64,000 nucleotides of DNA from JAJYIW01 sp963781665. GTDB lineage: Bacteria > Chloroflexota > Anaerolineae > Anaerolineales > Anaerolineaceae. Positions 52,147 through 61,602 of the stretch are shown piece after piece. The DNA is taken from positions 496,001 to 560,000 of the forward strand of contig CAWAGA010000002.1 of the NCBI GenBank assembly GCA_963781665.1, given 5' to 3'. Each line of letters starts with the position of its first letter. Position 1 is the first letter of the stretch. Below the pieces are notes generated by a model. It saw only the letters and a program-made list of their open reading frames with translations, searched no databases and was not told the origin of the DNA. A program made the translations under genes and the position numbers.

Positions 52147-53232
52147 ATGTCAGAATTAGTAGATAAGGTCGCCTCCATCGAAGCGCGCTACGAGGAGCTT
52201 ACCCGGCTCTTAGAGGCTTCTGCCGAAGACTACCAGCGCGTCGCTGAACTTGCTAAAGAACGCTCGGATCTGGAACCCATTATCCATAAGGCCGAGGAGT
52301 ACCGGCGCGTGTTGAAACGCCAGCAAGAAGCCCAAGAATTGGAGAATACCGAAGACGAAGAACTGCGCCAGATGGCGTTGACCGAGCTCGAGGAAACAAC
52401 TTCCCGCATCGAAATACTCGAAAGAGAAATCAAAGCGATGCTGGTCCCCAAGGACCCGCGCGATGACCGCAACGTTATTGTCGAGATCCGGGCCGGGACC
52501 GGGGGAGAAGAAGCCGCCCTGTTCGCTGCCGATTTGTACCGGATGTACAACCATTATGGCGAGCGTCTTAACTGGAAAACGGAAGTCCTCTCACAGAACG
52601 AAACCGGGATCGGGGGATTCAAAGAAGTCATCTTCATGATCAAGGGTAAAGGCGCTTATTCGCGCTTGAAATTTGAGTCAGGCGTGCACCGGGTGCAGCG
52701 GGTTCCGCTGACTGAAGCCCAGGGACGGATCCATACCTCGACCGTGACCGTAGCTGTGCTGGCAGAAGTTGAAGACGTCGAAATTGACATTCCCGAATCA
52801 GATATTCGGGTTGATATTTACCGTTCGGCGGGCGCCGGAGGCCAGAACGTGCAGAAGAACTCGACCGCCATCCGTATCACCCACTTGCCGACCGGGATCG
52901 TCGTAAGCTGCCAGGACGAGCGCTCTCAGCTCCAAAACCGCCTGCGGGCCATGAGTATTCTGCGTGCCCGGCTTTTTGACATCGAAACGGAAAAACGCCA
53001 CCAGGAACTCGACGAGACCCGCCGGTCGATGGTGGGGACTGGCGAGAGGTCTGAGAAGATCCGCACCTATAATTTCCCCCAATCACGGGTAACCGACCAC
53101 CGCATCAACGTGTCATCCTATAACCTGGCCGGTGTAATGAATGGCGACCTGGACCAGTTCATCGACGAGTTATCACAGCAGGATGAAACCGAAAGATTGG
53201 TCAACGCCGGCGTCGATGATTCAGACGATTGA
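52147..53232 (+). CDS. prfA: Peptide chain release factor 1
   Basis: This 361-residue protein terminates translation at UAA and UAG. The catalytic GGQ lies in 'YRSAGAGGQNVQKNSTAIR', and the stop-reading P-x-T is present as 'RVPLTEAQGRIHTS'. It is standard length. It is followed by prmC, overlapping by 17 bp, which encodes the methyltransferase that modifies this Gln. This is a common bacterial gene order. Confidence 0.97.
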   Translation: MSELVDKVASIEARYEELTRLLEASAEDYQRVAELAKERSDLEPIIHKAEEYRRVLKRQQEAQELENTEDEELRQMALTELEETTSRIEILEREIKAMLVPKDPRDDRNVIVEIRAGTGGEEAALFAADLYRMYNHYGERLNWKTEVLSQNETGIGGFKEVIFMIKGKGAYSRLKFESGVHRVQRVPLTEAQGRIHTSTVTVAVLAEVEDVEIDIPESDIRVDIYRSAGAGGQNVQKNSTAIRITHLPTGIVVSCQDERSQLQNRLRAMSILRARLFDIETEKRHQELDETRRSMVGTGERSEKIRTYNFPQSRVTDHRINVSSYNLAGVMNGDLDQFIDELSQQDETERLVNAGVDDSDD

Positions 53233-54064
53233 CCTTGGCTCTTACCTGCGCTCGCTGAGCCAGGAATTCGCCCAAACCAGCGATACCCCTGCCCTCGATG
53301 CCCAGGTTTTGGCGGCCCACGTACTGCGCCGGCCGCGTGCCTGGCTTCTGGCCCACCCCGAGGAAATTCTGGAAGCGGACCAGGTTGCTCAGCTCGATCG
53401 AACTGCCCGGCGGTTAGTTGATGGTGAGCCCCTGCCTTACATCCTTGGGAAGTGGGAATTCTACGGGTTGAATTTCGAGATTTCCCCGGCTGTGCTCATC
53501 CCCCGGCCGGAAACCGAGCTGCTGGTCGAAAAAGCATTGGAGTGGCTGTCGCACCATCCTGAGGCCACAAGCATCGTCGACGTAGGGACCGGTTCGGGCT
53601 GCATAGCAGTTACCATCGCCGTGCACGCTTCCGACCGCATCATCTTTGCCGGTGACCGCTCTCGGCCCGCCCTCGAGATCGCCTCCCGCAACATCATCGA
53701 CCATGGCGTCTCTGCTGCGGTCCACCTCTTCCAGGCTGATTTGCTTGACGGACTGAAAGCATCTTTCGACCTGGTTTGCGCTAACCTGCCATATATCCCC
53801 ACCCCAGACCTTGCCAACCTGAAAGTAGCCGCCCACGAACCAGGACTTGCCCTGGACGGCGGTCCAGGTGGGTTGGCGGTCATCCGGCGGCTGCTGCACA
53901 CTGGACCGCGGATTCTTGCTCCCAGAGGTTTAATGCTGCTGGAGATTGAAGCCGGGCAGGGACTGGCGGTCATCGAATTGGCCCGGGCAGCTTTTCCGCA
54001 GGCCATCATCCAGCTTTACCAGGACCTTAACCATTGCGACCGCGTCCTGGCGATCCAAAGCTAA
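53216..54064 (+). CDS. prmC: Release factor glutamine N5-methyltransferase
   Basis: PrmC methylates the GGQ glutamine of release factors. The N-terminal helical domain (to about 85) is followed by a Rossmann methyltransferase fold: 'IPRPETELLVEKAL', the SAM-binding 'IVDVGTGSGCIAVTIAVHAS', and 'VCANLPYIPTPDL'. The substrate-binding motif, usually N-P-P-Y, here is N-L-P-Y, a variant also known in other lineages. ATG at 53216 overlaps the end of prfA by 17 bp. The length (282 residues) is normal. Confidence 0.94.
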   Translation: MIQTIDLGSYLRSLSQEFAQTSDTPALDAQVLAAHVLRRPRAWLLAHPEEILEADQVAQLDRTARRLVDGEPLPYILGKWEFYGLNFEISPAVLIPRPETELLVEKALEWLSHHPEATSIVDVGTGSGCIAVTIAVHASDRIIFAGDRSRPALEIASRNIIDHGVSAAVHLFQADLLDGLKASFDLVCANLPYIPTPDLANLKVAAHEPGLALDGGPGGLAVIRRLLHTGPRILAPRGLMLLEIEAGQGLAVIELARAAFPQAIIQLYQDLNHCDRVLAIQS

Positions 54065-54113
54065 TTACATCCTTTTATAAATTCTGAAAAAAGGTAAAGC
54101 GAACGGTAACCTG

Positions 54114-54740
54114 GTGAAAACAGTCGTAATTTCCACATCCGATCCTCAAGCCATTCCCAGAGCGATCCAGATTCTGAAACAGGGCGGCCTGGTTGCTTTC
54201 CCGACCGATACCGTCTATGGGGTTGCAGTAGAGGCATTCTCGGCTGAAGGTATTGAAAAGCTGTTCGCGGCCAAGGGTAGAGATGAAAACAAGGCCATCC
54301 CGGTGCTGGTCGGCGAACCCTCACAACTTCCACTCGTGACACTTTCGATCAACCCGCTGGCTCAGCGATTAGCAGAACGTTTTTGGCCCGGACCATTGAC
54401 CCTGGTTGTTGAGCGTCACCCCAACCTGCCTGAGGTGCTGTCACCCCTGGCAACGGTCGGAGTACGCATGCCTGACCATCCTTTGGCGTTAGCTTTACTA
54501 AGGCAGAGCGGCCCGTTAGCGACCACTTCGGCAAACCTGAGCGGCGGCCCTAATACATTGACTGCGGCAGATGTGCTGGCCCAATTGGAGGGTCGCATCG
54601 ACCTGCTCCTGGATGGGGGCCCGTGCCGGGGTGGGGTTCCGTCGACGGTGGTGGACTGCACTTCAGGCGAACTGAAGGTATTGCGCCAAGGCCCGCTCAG
54701 CCTGGAAGCGCTCAGGAATGGGTTATCTGAAAGTGATTGA
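54114..54740 (+). CDS. tsaC: L-threonylcarbamoyladenylate synthase (Sua5/YrdC/TsaC)
   Basis: This makes the threonylcarbamoyl-AMP used for the t6A37 tRNA modification. 'GGLVAFPTDTVYGVAVEAFS', then 'GRDENKAIPVLVG', is the YrdC core, and 'LATTSANLSGGPNTLTAADV' is another family block. At 208 residues it lacks the extra Sua5 domain. It starts with GTG at 54114, 50 bp after prmC, and is probably part of that operon. Confidence 0.92.
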   Translation: MKTVVISTSDPQAIPRAIQILKQGGLVAFPTDTVYGVAVEAFSAEGIEKLFAAKGRDENKAIPVLVGEPSQLPLVTLSINPLAQRLAERFWPGPLTLVVERHPNLPEVLSPLATVGVRMPDHPLALALLRQSGPLATTSANLSGGPNTLTAADVLAQLEGRIDLLLDGGPCRGGVPSTVVDCTSGELKVLRQGPLSLEALRNGLSESD

Positions 54741-54822
54741 AATCGTTAAGATTGATTGACCCCGCCTGAAAATCATCTGGTTTTGTAAGGGTGGATTTCT
54801 CCCATAAGGACATGTTCAATTG

Positions 54823-55362
54823 ATGGCTGACATTTCTATCGAAGGCCCTTTTTATGAAAAAGCTGCTGATTGCGTGGTAATCTTGAGGCGCCTGCCAGAT
54901 TGGTTCGGAATCGAAGCCGCGATCCGCGATTATGAGGTCGAGATCGACCGGCTGCCAACGTTTGTAGCCAGCCTTTCGGGTCATGTGACCGGTTTCTTGA
55001 GCGTCAAACAGCACAACTCCTATTCTGCCGAAATTTATGTGATGGGGATCGAGCCAGGCTATCACCGCCAGGGGATCGGGCGGGCATTGGTACGAAAATG
55101 TGAAGGTTGGCTGAAAACCCAGGGATGCGAATACCTGCAGGTTAAAACGCTTGGGCCAGCCAACAATGATCCCAATTATGCCAAAACCAGGCTGTTTTAT
55201 GAGCAGATGGGATTCCGTCCTTTGGAAGAATTCAAACAATTATGGGACGAGAATAATCCTTGTCTGATCATGGTTAAACCCTCCTTTAAATTCGGCTTAC
55301 TGGCGTACTCTCATAAAATTCTAAGCATTCATTCATGTTCGCTTCAGGAAGAAATGCTATAA
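54823..55362 (+). CDS. GNAT-family N-acetyltransferase
   Basis: The acetyl-CoA loop is in 'IYVMGIEPGYHRQGIGRALV', which matches the R/Q-x-x-G-x-G/A of GNAT enzymes. The C-terminal 'YAKTRLFYEQMGFRPLEEF' is the usual last strand. Length is 179 residues. ATG at 54823 is chosen; a weak AAGGA lies about 12 bp upstream. The substrate is unknown. The last 25 residues, after 'MVKPSF', look unconserved. A terminator hairpin follows. Confidence 0.88.
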   Translation: MADISIEGPFYEKAADCVVILRRLPDWFGIEAAIRDYEVEIDRLPTFVASLSGHVTGFLSVKQHNSYSAEIYVMGIEPGYHRQGIGRALVRKCEGWLKTQGCEYLQVKTLGPANNDPNYAKTRLFYEQMGFRPLEEFKQLWDENNPCLIMVKPSFKFGLLAYSHKILSIHSCSLQEEML

Positions 55363-55387
55363 AAAAAGTGCATTCTCCTAATCAAAT

Positions 55388-55432
55388 CCGCACAACGGGC
55401 CTGGAGTCAACCCGTTTGTGCGGTTTGTTTTT
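55388..55432 (+). terminator. Intrinsic terminator after the GNAT gene
   Basis: The stem 'ccgcacaacggg' / 'cccgtttgtgcgg' (one bulge) is followed by a T-rich run 'tttgttttt'. It probably ends the tsaC/GNAT transcript. Confidence 0.75.
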
Positions 55433-55601
55433 AAGGAGGGTAAGCAAAGGCCTGGAAGACCATTATGGCGGGTAATCGGGCATAGAGTTTAGAGAATTGG
55501 TGTAGATTCCGGATAAGTTGAGCTAAAATTCAAAACAAGTCCCTCGAACCACGAACCTTTCACCTGATTGGTGATAGATAAAACCTATTCTGGACATTGC
55601 C

Positions 55602-57986
55602 ATGTTTGACCTCGATACAACCTTCATGCATTTCGAATGGCAGCCTGATCAGGCGGCTTATCTCCTGGTAAACGTGTACGGGGTATCCTACCCGCAGCTG
55701 AAAGCTGTACCTGTCGTGCATTACCGCTGGCGAAAACGCCCCATGGCGGTGCAGGGGCAAGATTGGTCGAGGGCAGAAGTTACTGGCCCGACCAGGATTG
55801 TGTCCAGACAAGGGCCGCTCCTACAGATCGGCCTGAAGGGAAAGATTGATTCTTCAGGGCTTGCATACCGGGTCGTTTTTTCCCTGGCGGAAAACCGGCC
55901 TCTTTTCCTGTGCCAGGTTACGCTCACCAATATGGGAGCAGACCCTTTGACCATCGAGCGCATCATCCATTGCCAGGCCAGGCGCGGCGCAGTCCAATTG
56001 TCAGCCGGTCAGGATGGGCAAGTTGCTTTCTTTTCGAATGGCTGGCAGTCATGGTCTTACACCGGGACATATGGACCGGGTGAGCGTCAGTTCCGTTCCC
56101 ACCTTGGCCCATTCCGCCAGCCTCTTTTAGTCAATCCCGGTACACCTCGCCCAGGCCGGGCAGGGCATTTCGGCAGCGATTTCTTCGGCGTGCTGGGTGA
56201 CCGCACCCATCGCAGCGGACTGCTGGCCGGCTTCCTCTCCCAGCAGCAGCAGTTCGGATCGCTCGAAGCCTGGACAGACCCACAGCCTTCCTTCTCATTA
56301 TGGGCAAACGGCGACAGTACCCGGCTCGACCCTGGAGCCAGCCTGACCAGCGACCCATCCGTGATAACTTTCATCGATCTCGACCTGGTCGATCCTTTAG
56401 CGCCTTACCTGGAGGCCGTCGCCCTGCAGCATGATCTGCGCCCGGCTTCTCCAGTTATGGATGGGTGGTGCTCCTGGTACTATTACTACAATCACCTTTC
56501 CGCCGCCGATATTCGCCAGAACCTGGCCGCATTAATTCATCACCGGGATACCCTTCCCCTGCACCTGGTACAGATCGATGATGGTTTCGAAAGTAAAATC
56601 GCCGACTGGGCCGAATTCAGCCCGGGCTTTGGCGAGGGCGTAGCGCTCCTGGCGAAAGAAATCCGGGAAGTAGGCATGACTCCTGGCCTCTGGCTGGCCC
56701 CTTTTCTGGTCAATCCCCGGTCGCACCTGGCCCACGATCACCCCGACTATCTCCTGCGGAACTCGCTGAAACTGCCGGTTATCTCGGGCGCAACCAGCGA
56801 AGCCTGGATCAACTACGCCCTGGACTTGTCCTACCCGCCCGCCTTCGATTTCGCCTGCTCGGTGGTCGAAAAAGCAGCGCACGACTGGGACTACCCCTAC
56901 CTCAAGCTGGATTTCATTTCTGCCGGAGCGCTGCCCGGGAACCGGTTTGACCGCACCCGCAGCCGCGCCCAAATGATGCGGGCTGCCCTGGAAGGACTGC
57001 GGCGAGCGGCCGGGATAGATACCTACCTGGCCGGCTGCGGCGCACCGCTGGGGTCGGGGATTGGCATCTTCAATTCGATGCGGATCGGCGAAGACGTCGC
57101 TCCAACCTGGGAACCGCACATACCGGTTTTGCCGGGCCTGTTCCGCCGCGAATCCGAGTTTCCGGCCACGCGCAACGCCATCCACAACATTCTGACCCGG
57201 GCCAATCTCCACCAACGCTGGTGGGTCAACGACCCGGACTGCTTGCTGGTCCGACCAGCTTTTCAGACTGGCGCAAATGCCTCTTACAGCGGTCTGGAGA
57301 CGGCTGAAATGCAGTCCCTGGCGACTGCCGTTGGCATGAGCGGCGGAACTTATCTGCTTTCTGACGATTTGAATTTACTGGCGGATGAGCGTCTCCAGCT
57401 GGCAGCCTCGCTTTTCCCACCGATTGACGGACGCCTGGTGGTGCTTGACTGGTTCGATGCGGCCAACCCCAGCCGGGCGCGGGTCGATCTGGATGGGGCT
57501 GCCGGCTCCTGGCAGCTGCTGGCATATTTCAATTGGGAAGACCACCCCATCAGCCTGAGCTTGAACCTGGCCGATTACCACCTAACCCCGGAAAAACCTT
57601 ATTGGGTGCGCTCGTTTTGGGATCAAAAGACCGCCCTGGTCCAGGATGGCTGTTATGTAATCACTCGATTAGCCGCCCATGGCGCTGCACTGTTAGCCGT
57701 CCGGCCGGTCCACACCGGCCAACCCCAATACCTTGGCGGCAACTTGCATATTTCACAAGGAGTGGAAGTTACTGCGTGGCAGGGCAAACGAGACCAAGTT
57801 CGCCTGCAGCTCGATCTTCCCCGCTCAGCCAGCGGCCAGGTAGAGCTCAGCCTGCCATTCGTTCCAAAAAGTGTGATCGCCGTAGAGGGAAACAAAGAAT
57901 TTGCGCTTTCCTGGAAGGCTGTGAACCAGGGGCGCTATTTATTCGAAGTCAATTTCAGCCGTTCAATTGAGATCCTCATGAATTAA
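55602..57986 (+). CDS. Alpha-galactosidase, glycoside hydrolase family 36
   Basis: This 794-residue enzyme has the GH36 layout of an N-terminal beta-sandwich, a TIM barrel (about 270-600) and a C-terminal domain. The barrel blocks 'MDGWCSWYYYYNHLSAADIR', 'LHLVQIDDGFE', 'LWLAPFLVNPRSHLAHDHPD' and 'YPYLKLDFISAGAL' (nucleophile Asp437) are clear. 'NSMRIGEDVAPTW' supplies the acid/base Asp498. It should remove alpha-galactose from raffinose-type or other alpha-galactosides. No signal peptide is seen. It stands alone on the plus strand. Confidence 0.94.
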   Translation: MFDLDTTFMHFEWQPDQAAYLLVNVYGVSYPQLKAVPVVHYRWRKRPMAVQGQDWSRAEVTGPTRIVSRQGPLLQIGLKGKIDSSGLAYRVVFSLAENRPLFLCQVTLTNMGADPLTIERIIHCQARRGAVQLSAGQDGQVAFFSNGWQSWSYTGTYGPGERQFRSHLGPFRQPLLVNPGTPRPGRAGHFGSDFFGVLGDRTHRSGLLAGFLSQQQQFGSLEAWTDPQPSFSLWANGDSTRLDPGASLTSDPSVITFIDLDLVDPLAPYLEAVALQHDLRPASPVMDGWCSWYYYYNHLSAADIRQNLAALIHHRDTLPLHLVQIDDGFESKIADWAEFSPGFGEGVALLAKEIREVGMTPGLWLAPFLVNPRSHLAHDHPDYLLRNSLKLPVISGATSEAWINYALDLSYPPAFDFACSVVEKAAHDWDYPYLKLDFISAGALPGNRFDRTRSRAQMMRAALEGLRRAAGIDTYLAGCGAPLGSGIGIFNSMRIGEDVAPTWEPHIPVLPGLFRRESEFPATRNAIHNILTRANLHQRWWVNDPDCLLVRPAFQTGANASYSGLETAEMQSLATAVGMSGGTYLLSDDLNLLADERLQLAASLFPPIDGRLVVLDWFDAANPSRARVDLDGAAGSWQLLAYFNWEDHPISLSLNLADYHLTPEKPYWVRSFWDQKTALVQDGCYVITRLAAHGAALLAVRPVHTGQPQYLGGNLHISQGVEVTAWQGKRDQVRLQLDLPRSASGQVELSLPFVPKSVIAVEGNKEFALSWKAVNQGRYLFEVNFSRSIEILMN

Positions 57987-58211
57987 AAAAATAAGGTATC
58001 CGGTAACGATACCCTTGCCGACCTCGTTAAGGAGGTACTTTTTCAACCAGGCTGTCAGCTGGTTTCAGTCTACATTCTCGCCGCGACCGAACACCCTGAG
58101 GGATAGGGCGAAAAGAATGGGCTGATTGACCGCTCTGGTCTGGTTGAGGGGAAAGTGCAATATGTCAATCTAAACGGGGACAATGCTGCTGAATTGCTGC
58201 TCTATCACGTA

Positions 58212-59498
58212 CTATTTGACGATAATGGGGATTTCCGATACCTGCCCATCCTGCAATCGGAACAAACCCTCGTCCGTCGAATAAACCCCTTGAGGGCAGG
58301 CACCGTTCGCTCCCGCATCAGAGATCAGCTGTTCCACGTAAGCCTGGTCGCTGGCTCGGGTGGTATCCAGCGGGCCTAACTGGCACTCCTGGGCAGCCGG
58401 GAACGTCTGGCTGTTGTCGGACAACAACTTGATCACGTCTCCCCAATAGGTTGGATTGTCGTCGACGTCAACGATTCTGGGGATGTGAAAGCGGTCGAAC
58501 TGGGGAGAATACACGGGCTGCAGGTATTTGGCCCGGATAGCGTAATCGATATCCAGCAATCCTAACAAGGGTTTTTGGTTGGTCGAGACGTAATTCTCAA
58601 GGGCTTTTTTGACCGCCGGCACGGTCGGCCAGATGTCGTAAGGGATCGCAAACAGGTTGTCCAGGTTATCAGCCAGCGATGCCTGTCCAATCCGGCCCAG
58701 GAATACCCGTAACTGCTTTTCGTTTTCCTGCGCCTGGTAGTTAAAATCTTTAACGGAGGTGATCAAATCCAGCTGGGGGTGAGTATAGAAATGGTTGTAT
58801 GGCATGGCGCCGTTCTGGATGCACCAGGCAATCGCCTTCGCCAGGCTGTCTTCCCAACCCGGGCCTTCCTGCCACCAATCGCCGACCTGGACGTTGCCGT
58901 AGTGTTTATCTCCCATATTGTAGAAGAGCGCCACCGCAAAGCCAAAATCGGGGTGGGCCTGCGAGAAATGCCATAACAACCCTATGCCAGATTTCTCGGA
59001 GGGGGTCCCATCGGGGTTCAGGAAGATCTGGTCGGAAGAGAACAGATCATCCATCGTAATGATCAGGGGTTTGCGCCCGGCTGGCACGTGCATGTCGCCT
59101 TTTAACCAGTCTGCCAGCTGAACCAGCGAATAACCGCTGTCATAAAGGGATTGCAAATGAGCTTTAAAGTCGCTCAAGCGCATCTTGGTCGGCGGCAGGT
59201 TCTCGAAGCTGTCCGGGTAGAAACGGTGGTAAGCCAATACCGGTACCTGGGGATCAGACGTCCACACCGTCGCCGGAAGGTAGACCGGGACCGGGGTAGG
59301 CGAAGGAACCAGGGTCGAGGTGGGAATTGGCGTAGGTGTTGCTGGAATGGGAGTCGGCGAAGGCGGTAAAGCAGTCGCGGTAGCCGTCGCTGTATTTGCC
59401 AGGGTCGGGGTAGAAGTCACCGGCTGCATCACAGGAATACAGCCGGATAGAACCAAAAAACTACAGATAACTACGGATAAAAGCAGGTTTTTTCTCAT
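58212..59498 (-). CDS. Lipoprotein with polysaccharide-deacetylase-like domain
   Basis: A signal peptide ends in the lipobox 'SFLVLSGC'. A Thr/Pro linker runs to about 75. The folded part includes 'QVPVLAYHRFYPDSFENLPP', then 'DSGYSLVQLADWLKGDMHVP' and 'KPLIITMDDLF'. This resembles NodB deacetylases, which begin with 'vLtYHrv' and 'FDDg', but the second His/Asp motif is altered ('ITMDDLF' instead of 'TFDDG') and the usual His-x3-His is not obvious. Carbohydrate binding or deacetylation at the cell surface is possible. It is convergent with the GH36 gene. Confidence 0.8.
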   Translation of the reverse strand: MRKNLLLSVVICSFLVLSGCIPVMQPVTSTPTLANTATATATALPPSPTPIPATPTPIPTSTLVPSPTPVPVYLPATVWTSDPQVPVLAYHRFYPDSFENLPPTKMRLSDFKAHLQSLYDSGYSLVQLADWLKGDMHVPAGRKPLIITMDDLFSSDQIFLNPDGTPSEKSGIGLLWHFSQAHPDFGFAVALFYNMGDKHYGNVQVGDWWQEGPGWEDSLAKAIAWCIQNGAMPYNHFYTHPQLDLITSVKDFNYQAQENEKQLRVFLGRIGQASLADNLDNLFAIPYDIWPTVPAVKKALENYVSTNQKPLLGLLDIDYAIRAKYLQPVYSPQFDRFHIPRIVDVDDNPTYWGDVIKLLSDNSQTFPAAQECQLGPLDTTRASDQAYVEQLISDAGANGACPQGVYSTDEGLFRLQDGQVSEIPIIVK

Positions 59499-59601
59499 CT
59501 TATGAACCGATCAATTTTACTATGAATAAAGGTCGGCGCTTGATCGAATATCATACTGTGTATTTTTCGCCGCAATTACCTGTATACATCCTGTTCATCT
59601 T

Positions 59602-59624
59602 TGCCTGCGCCAGTGGCGCAGGCA
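59602..59624. repeat. 23-bp REP-like palindrome, copy 2
   Basis: The arms 'tgcctgcgcc' and 'ggcgcaggca' surround 'agt' perfectly. It sits 22 bp after a hydrophobic lipoprotein gene region, in the intergenic gap between two converging-strand lipoprotein genes. The related copy at 7307-7329 carries two changes. Confidence 0.6.
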
Positions 59625-59682
59625 TTTAAGGTTGGCGCATTCCTCAGCCTACTGCCAGTTTTATGCTGCCTGCGGCATTTAA

Positions 59683-60651
59683 TTATGCTGCCGGCGGAGT
59701 AGATTCGGGTAATTGTTGGCCGGGGCGATGCGACTTACGCCAGCGGCGCACAAAGTACCAGATCAGCCAGATTGGGATTGCCACCACTACGAAGATCGGT
59801 ACACAGAAGAGCACACCCCAGATGGCTGCGTTGCCCAGCAACTGCAAGCCGTTGATGAGAGTCTGGATGGCATCTCGGGCGACACCTACCGGTTCCCACC
59901 CGCCAATCGTCAGCGGCTCGACTGAAGCTTCAGCAATGATGTCCACGCTGATTGCAGACATCGCCGCGGCTTCACTGTAGTACTTGATCTGGCCCTGTAG
60001 AACCTGGATTTGGGACTGGATCTGGGTGAGCTGATTGAACACATTGAGCACATCGTCGACCTTGACGGCCGAGTCCATAATCTGCTGGAGCTGCTTTTCA
60101 GCCTGCTGCAGGTTGGCCAGCTGCGATTGCAGGTCGGTGTACTCCTTGGTCACATCTTGACCGGAAACGTTTTCCGAACGTACGTCCGTTTTCTGGTCTT
60201 TCACCTGGTTCTTGATCTGGGCCATGGCGTCGTTCAATTTATCGGCCGGCACACGAATGGTGACGTTGGCAGCAGGCAGCTCGACTCCGCTGCTGTTGGT
60301 GGTTTTGTAAAGGTTCGAGGAGACGACGAAACCCTGCATTTCAGCTGCCAGGCCGGTGACGAAATCCAGGGTTTTCCCCGGATCAACAACAACGATCGAA
60401 AGCGTGGCGTTCATGATCACCAGGCGCTGGGCTCCAGCCCCTGCGCTGGTCTCGCTGCCCGTATTATATTGTCTTGAATCAGCCGCTGAGGGCAGGGGTG
60501 AGCCTGGAACAGTATTGGGAGAGATGCCGGAAATTTTCTGGTTTTCCGTCGCATCATTCCCCGTACTGAGGGACGGTGTATTCGCTCTTGCAGCACAACC
60601 TGAGAGTAATAATACCAGGACGACCAGGGCAACCAGGCTTCGTTTAACCAT
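59683..60651 (-). CDS. DUF4349-domain lipoprotein
   Basis: A lipobox 'VLLLSGC' is followed by a Ser/Gly/Thr-rich stretch and then the DUF4349 region: 'IMNATLSIVVVDPGKTLDFV', 'VTIRVPADKLNDAMAQIKNQ', then a coiled coil 'DLQSQLANLQQAEKQLQQIM' and 'INGLQLLGNAAIWGVLF', a membrane helix. It ends with a basic cytoplasmic-like tail. DUF4349 proteins are cell-envelope proteins of unknown role with coiled coils between the N-terminal domain and one C-terminal helix. AAGGAGG precedes the ATG. Confidence 0.9.
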   Translation of the reverse strand: MVKRSLVALVVLVLLLSGCAARANTPSLSTGNDATENQKISGISPNTVPGSPLPSAADSRQYNTGSETSAGAGAQRLVIMNATLSIVVVDPGKTLDFVTGLAAEMQGFVVSSNLYKTTNSSGVELPAANVTIRVPADKLNDAMAQIKNQVKDQKTDVRSENVSGQDVTKEYTDLQSQLANLQQAEKQLQQIMDSAVKVDDVLNVFNQLTQIQSQIQVLQGQIKYYSEAAAMSAISVDIIAEASVEPLTIGGWEPVGVARDAIQTLINGLQLLGNAAIWGVLFCVPIFVVVAIPIWLIWYFVRRWRKSHRPGQQLPESTPPAA

Positions 60652-60867
60652 TTTCGCCTCCTTCAGGGCAATCAGCCATCATTATAGGGAAATAGCAGTC
60701 AATGACACAGATAGATTCAGATTTCATCTGTCTTCCGGCTAACATTCTTCACGGGGCTAGAAATCCGAAGCTATCCTTGAGACGACCAGTAAGCGAAAAT
60801 AGTTCCTGTATATTGTACTAATAATGTGTAATGAAACCTTGTTTTAGAAATCCGGAAAAGATATAAC

Positions 60868-61596
60868 CTACCAACCCTCTGCCAGGCGCATGGCGTGGCG
60901 CGGCGGCAGTCCAGCATCTAAAATGCGCTGCTGCACCCCGCTGATATCATACGGGACCCGAAGATTCTGCCACGTCCGCGCCGCCGGGTCAAACAAGGCA
61001 TAAGATGCTAACGGGTTGTGATCTCGCGGTTGGCCGACAGAGCCAGGATTGAGCAAGGCTCTTCCACTGAGCGTCCGCTTTTCACCCGCCCGGGTGAGGA
61101 TCAGCTCCACGCCTTCCGGGTCTCCATCCAGCTCGTAAATCAATGGCAGGTGGGTATGCCCGATGAAACAATAATCAGTTTCGAAATAGTCAAAATTCCT
61201 GCGAGCGGTACGTAGATCCAGGACGTATTCCCAGACCGGGTTGCGAGGACTGCCGTGCGACAGCGTTACCCCGCCTGCAACGGTTTTTTCAGGTAAGCCC
61301 TTGAGAAACGCAAGACTTTCCGGCGCTAATTCTGACAGCAGCCATTGGATGGATAAGCGTGCTTCCATATTGAAAGCCTCTACATCGATCTGCCCGAGAG
61401 CTGCGGCGTCGTGATTGCCCAGCAAACAGACCAGGTTCGGCTGTTGACGGATCCTGGCGATACAATCGTTAGGATCCGGCCCATAACCTACCAGGTCACC
61501 CAGGCACCAGACAGCCTCTACATCTCCGGCGTCAGCCAGGACAGCTTCCAAGGCTGTGAGGTTTGCGTGAATGTCCGAAATTACCAGAATTGTCAT
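60868..61596 (-). CDS. Calcineurin-like metallophosphoesterase
   Basis: The five phosphoesterase motifs are present: 'SDIHANLTAL', 'CLGDLVGYGPDP', 'LLGNHDAAAL', 'TLSHGSPRNP' and 'FIGHTHLPLIY'. At 242 residues this is a compact YfcE/MJ0936-like form that likely hydrolyses a small phosphodiester with two metal ions. It is 6 bp downstream of the DUF3048 lipoprotein gene and shares its transcript. The substrate is unknown. Confidence 0.92.
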   Translation of the reverse strand: MTILVISDIHANLTALEAVLADAGDVEAVWCLGDLVGYGPDPNDCIARIRQQPNLVCLLGNHDAAALGQIDVEAFNMEARLSIQWLLSELAPESLAFLKGLPEKTVAGGVTLSHGSPRNPVWEYVLDLRTARRNFDYFETDYCFIGHTHLPLIYELDGDPEGVELILTRAGEKRTLSGRALLNPGSVGQPRDHNPLASYALFDPAARTWQNLRVPYDISGVQQRILDAGLPPRHAMRLAEGW

Positions 61597-61602
61597 CGTG
61601 AT

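Noticed and set aside
58155..58379. Plus-strand frame overlapping the end of the deacetylase-like lipoprotein gene
   Set aside because: Mostly antisense to a real gene; the upstream part alone is too short to judge.
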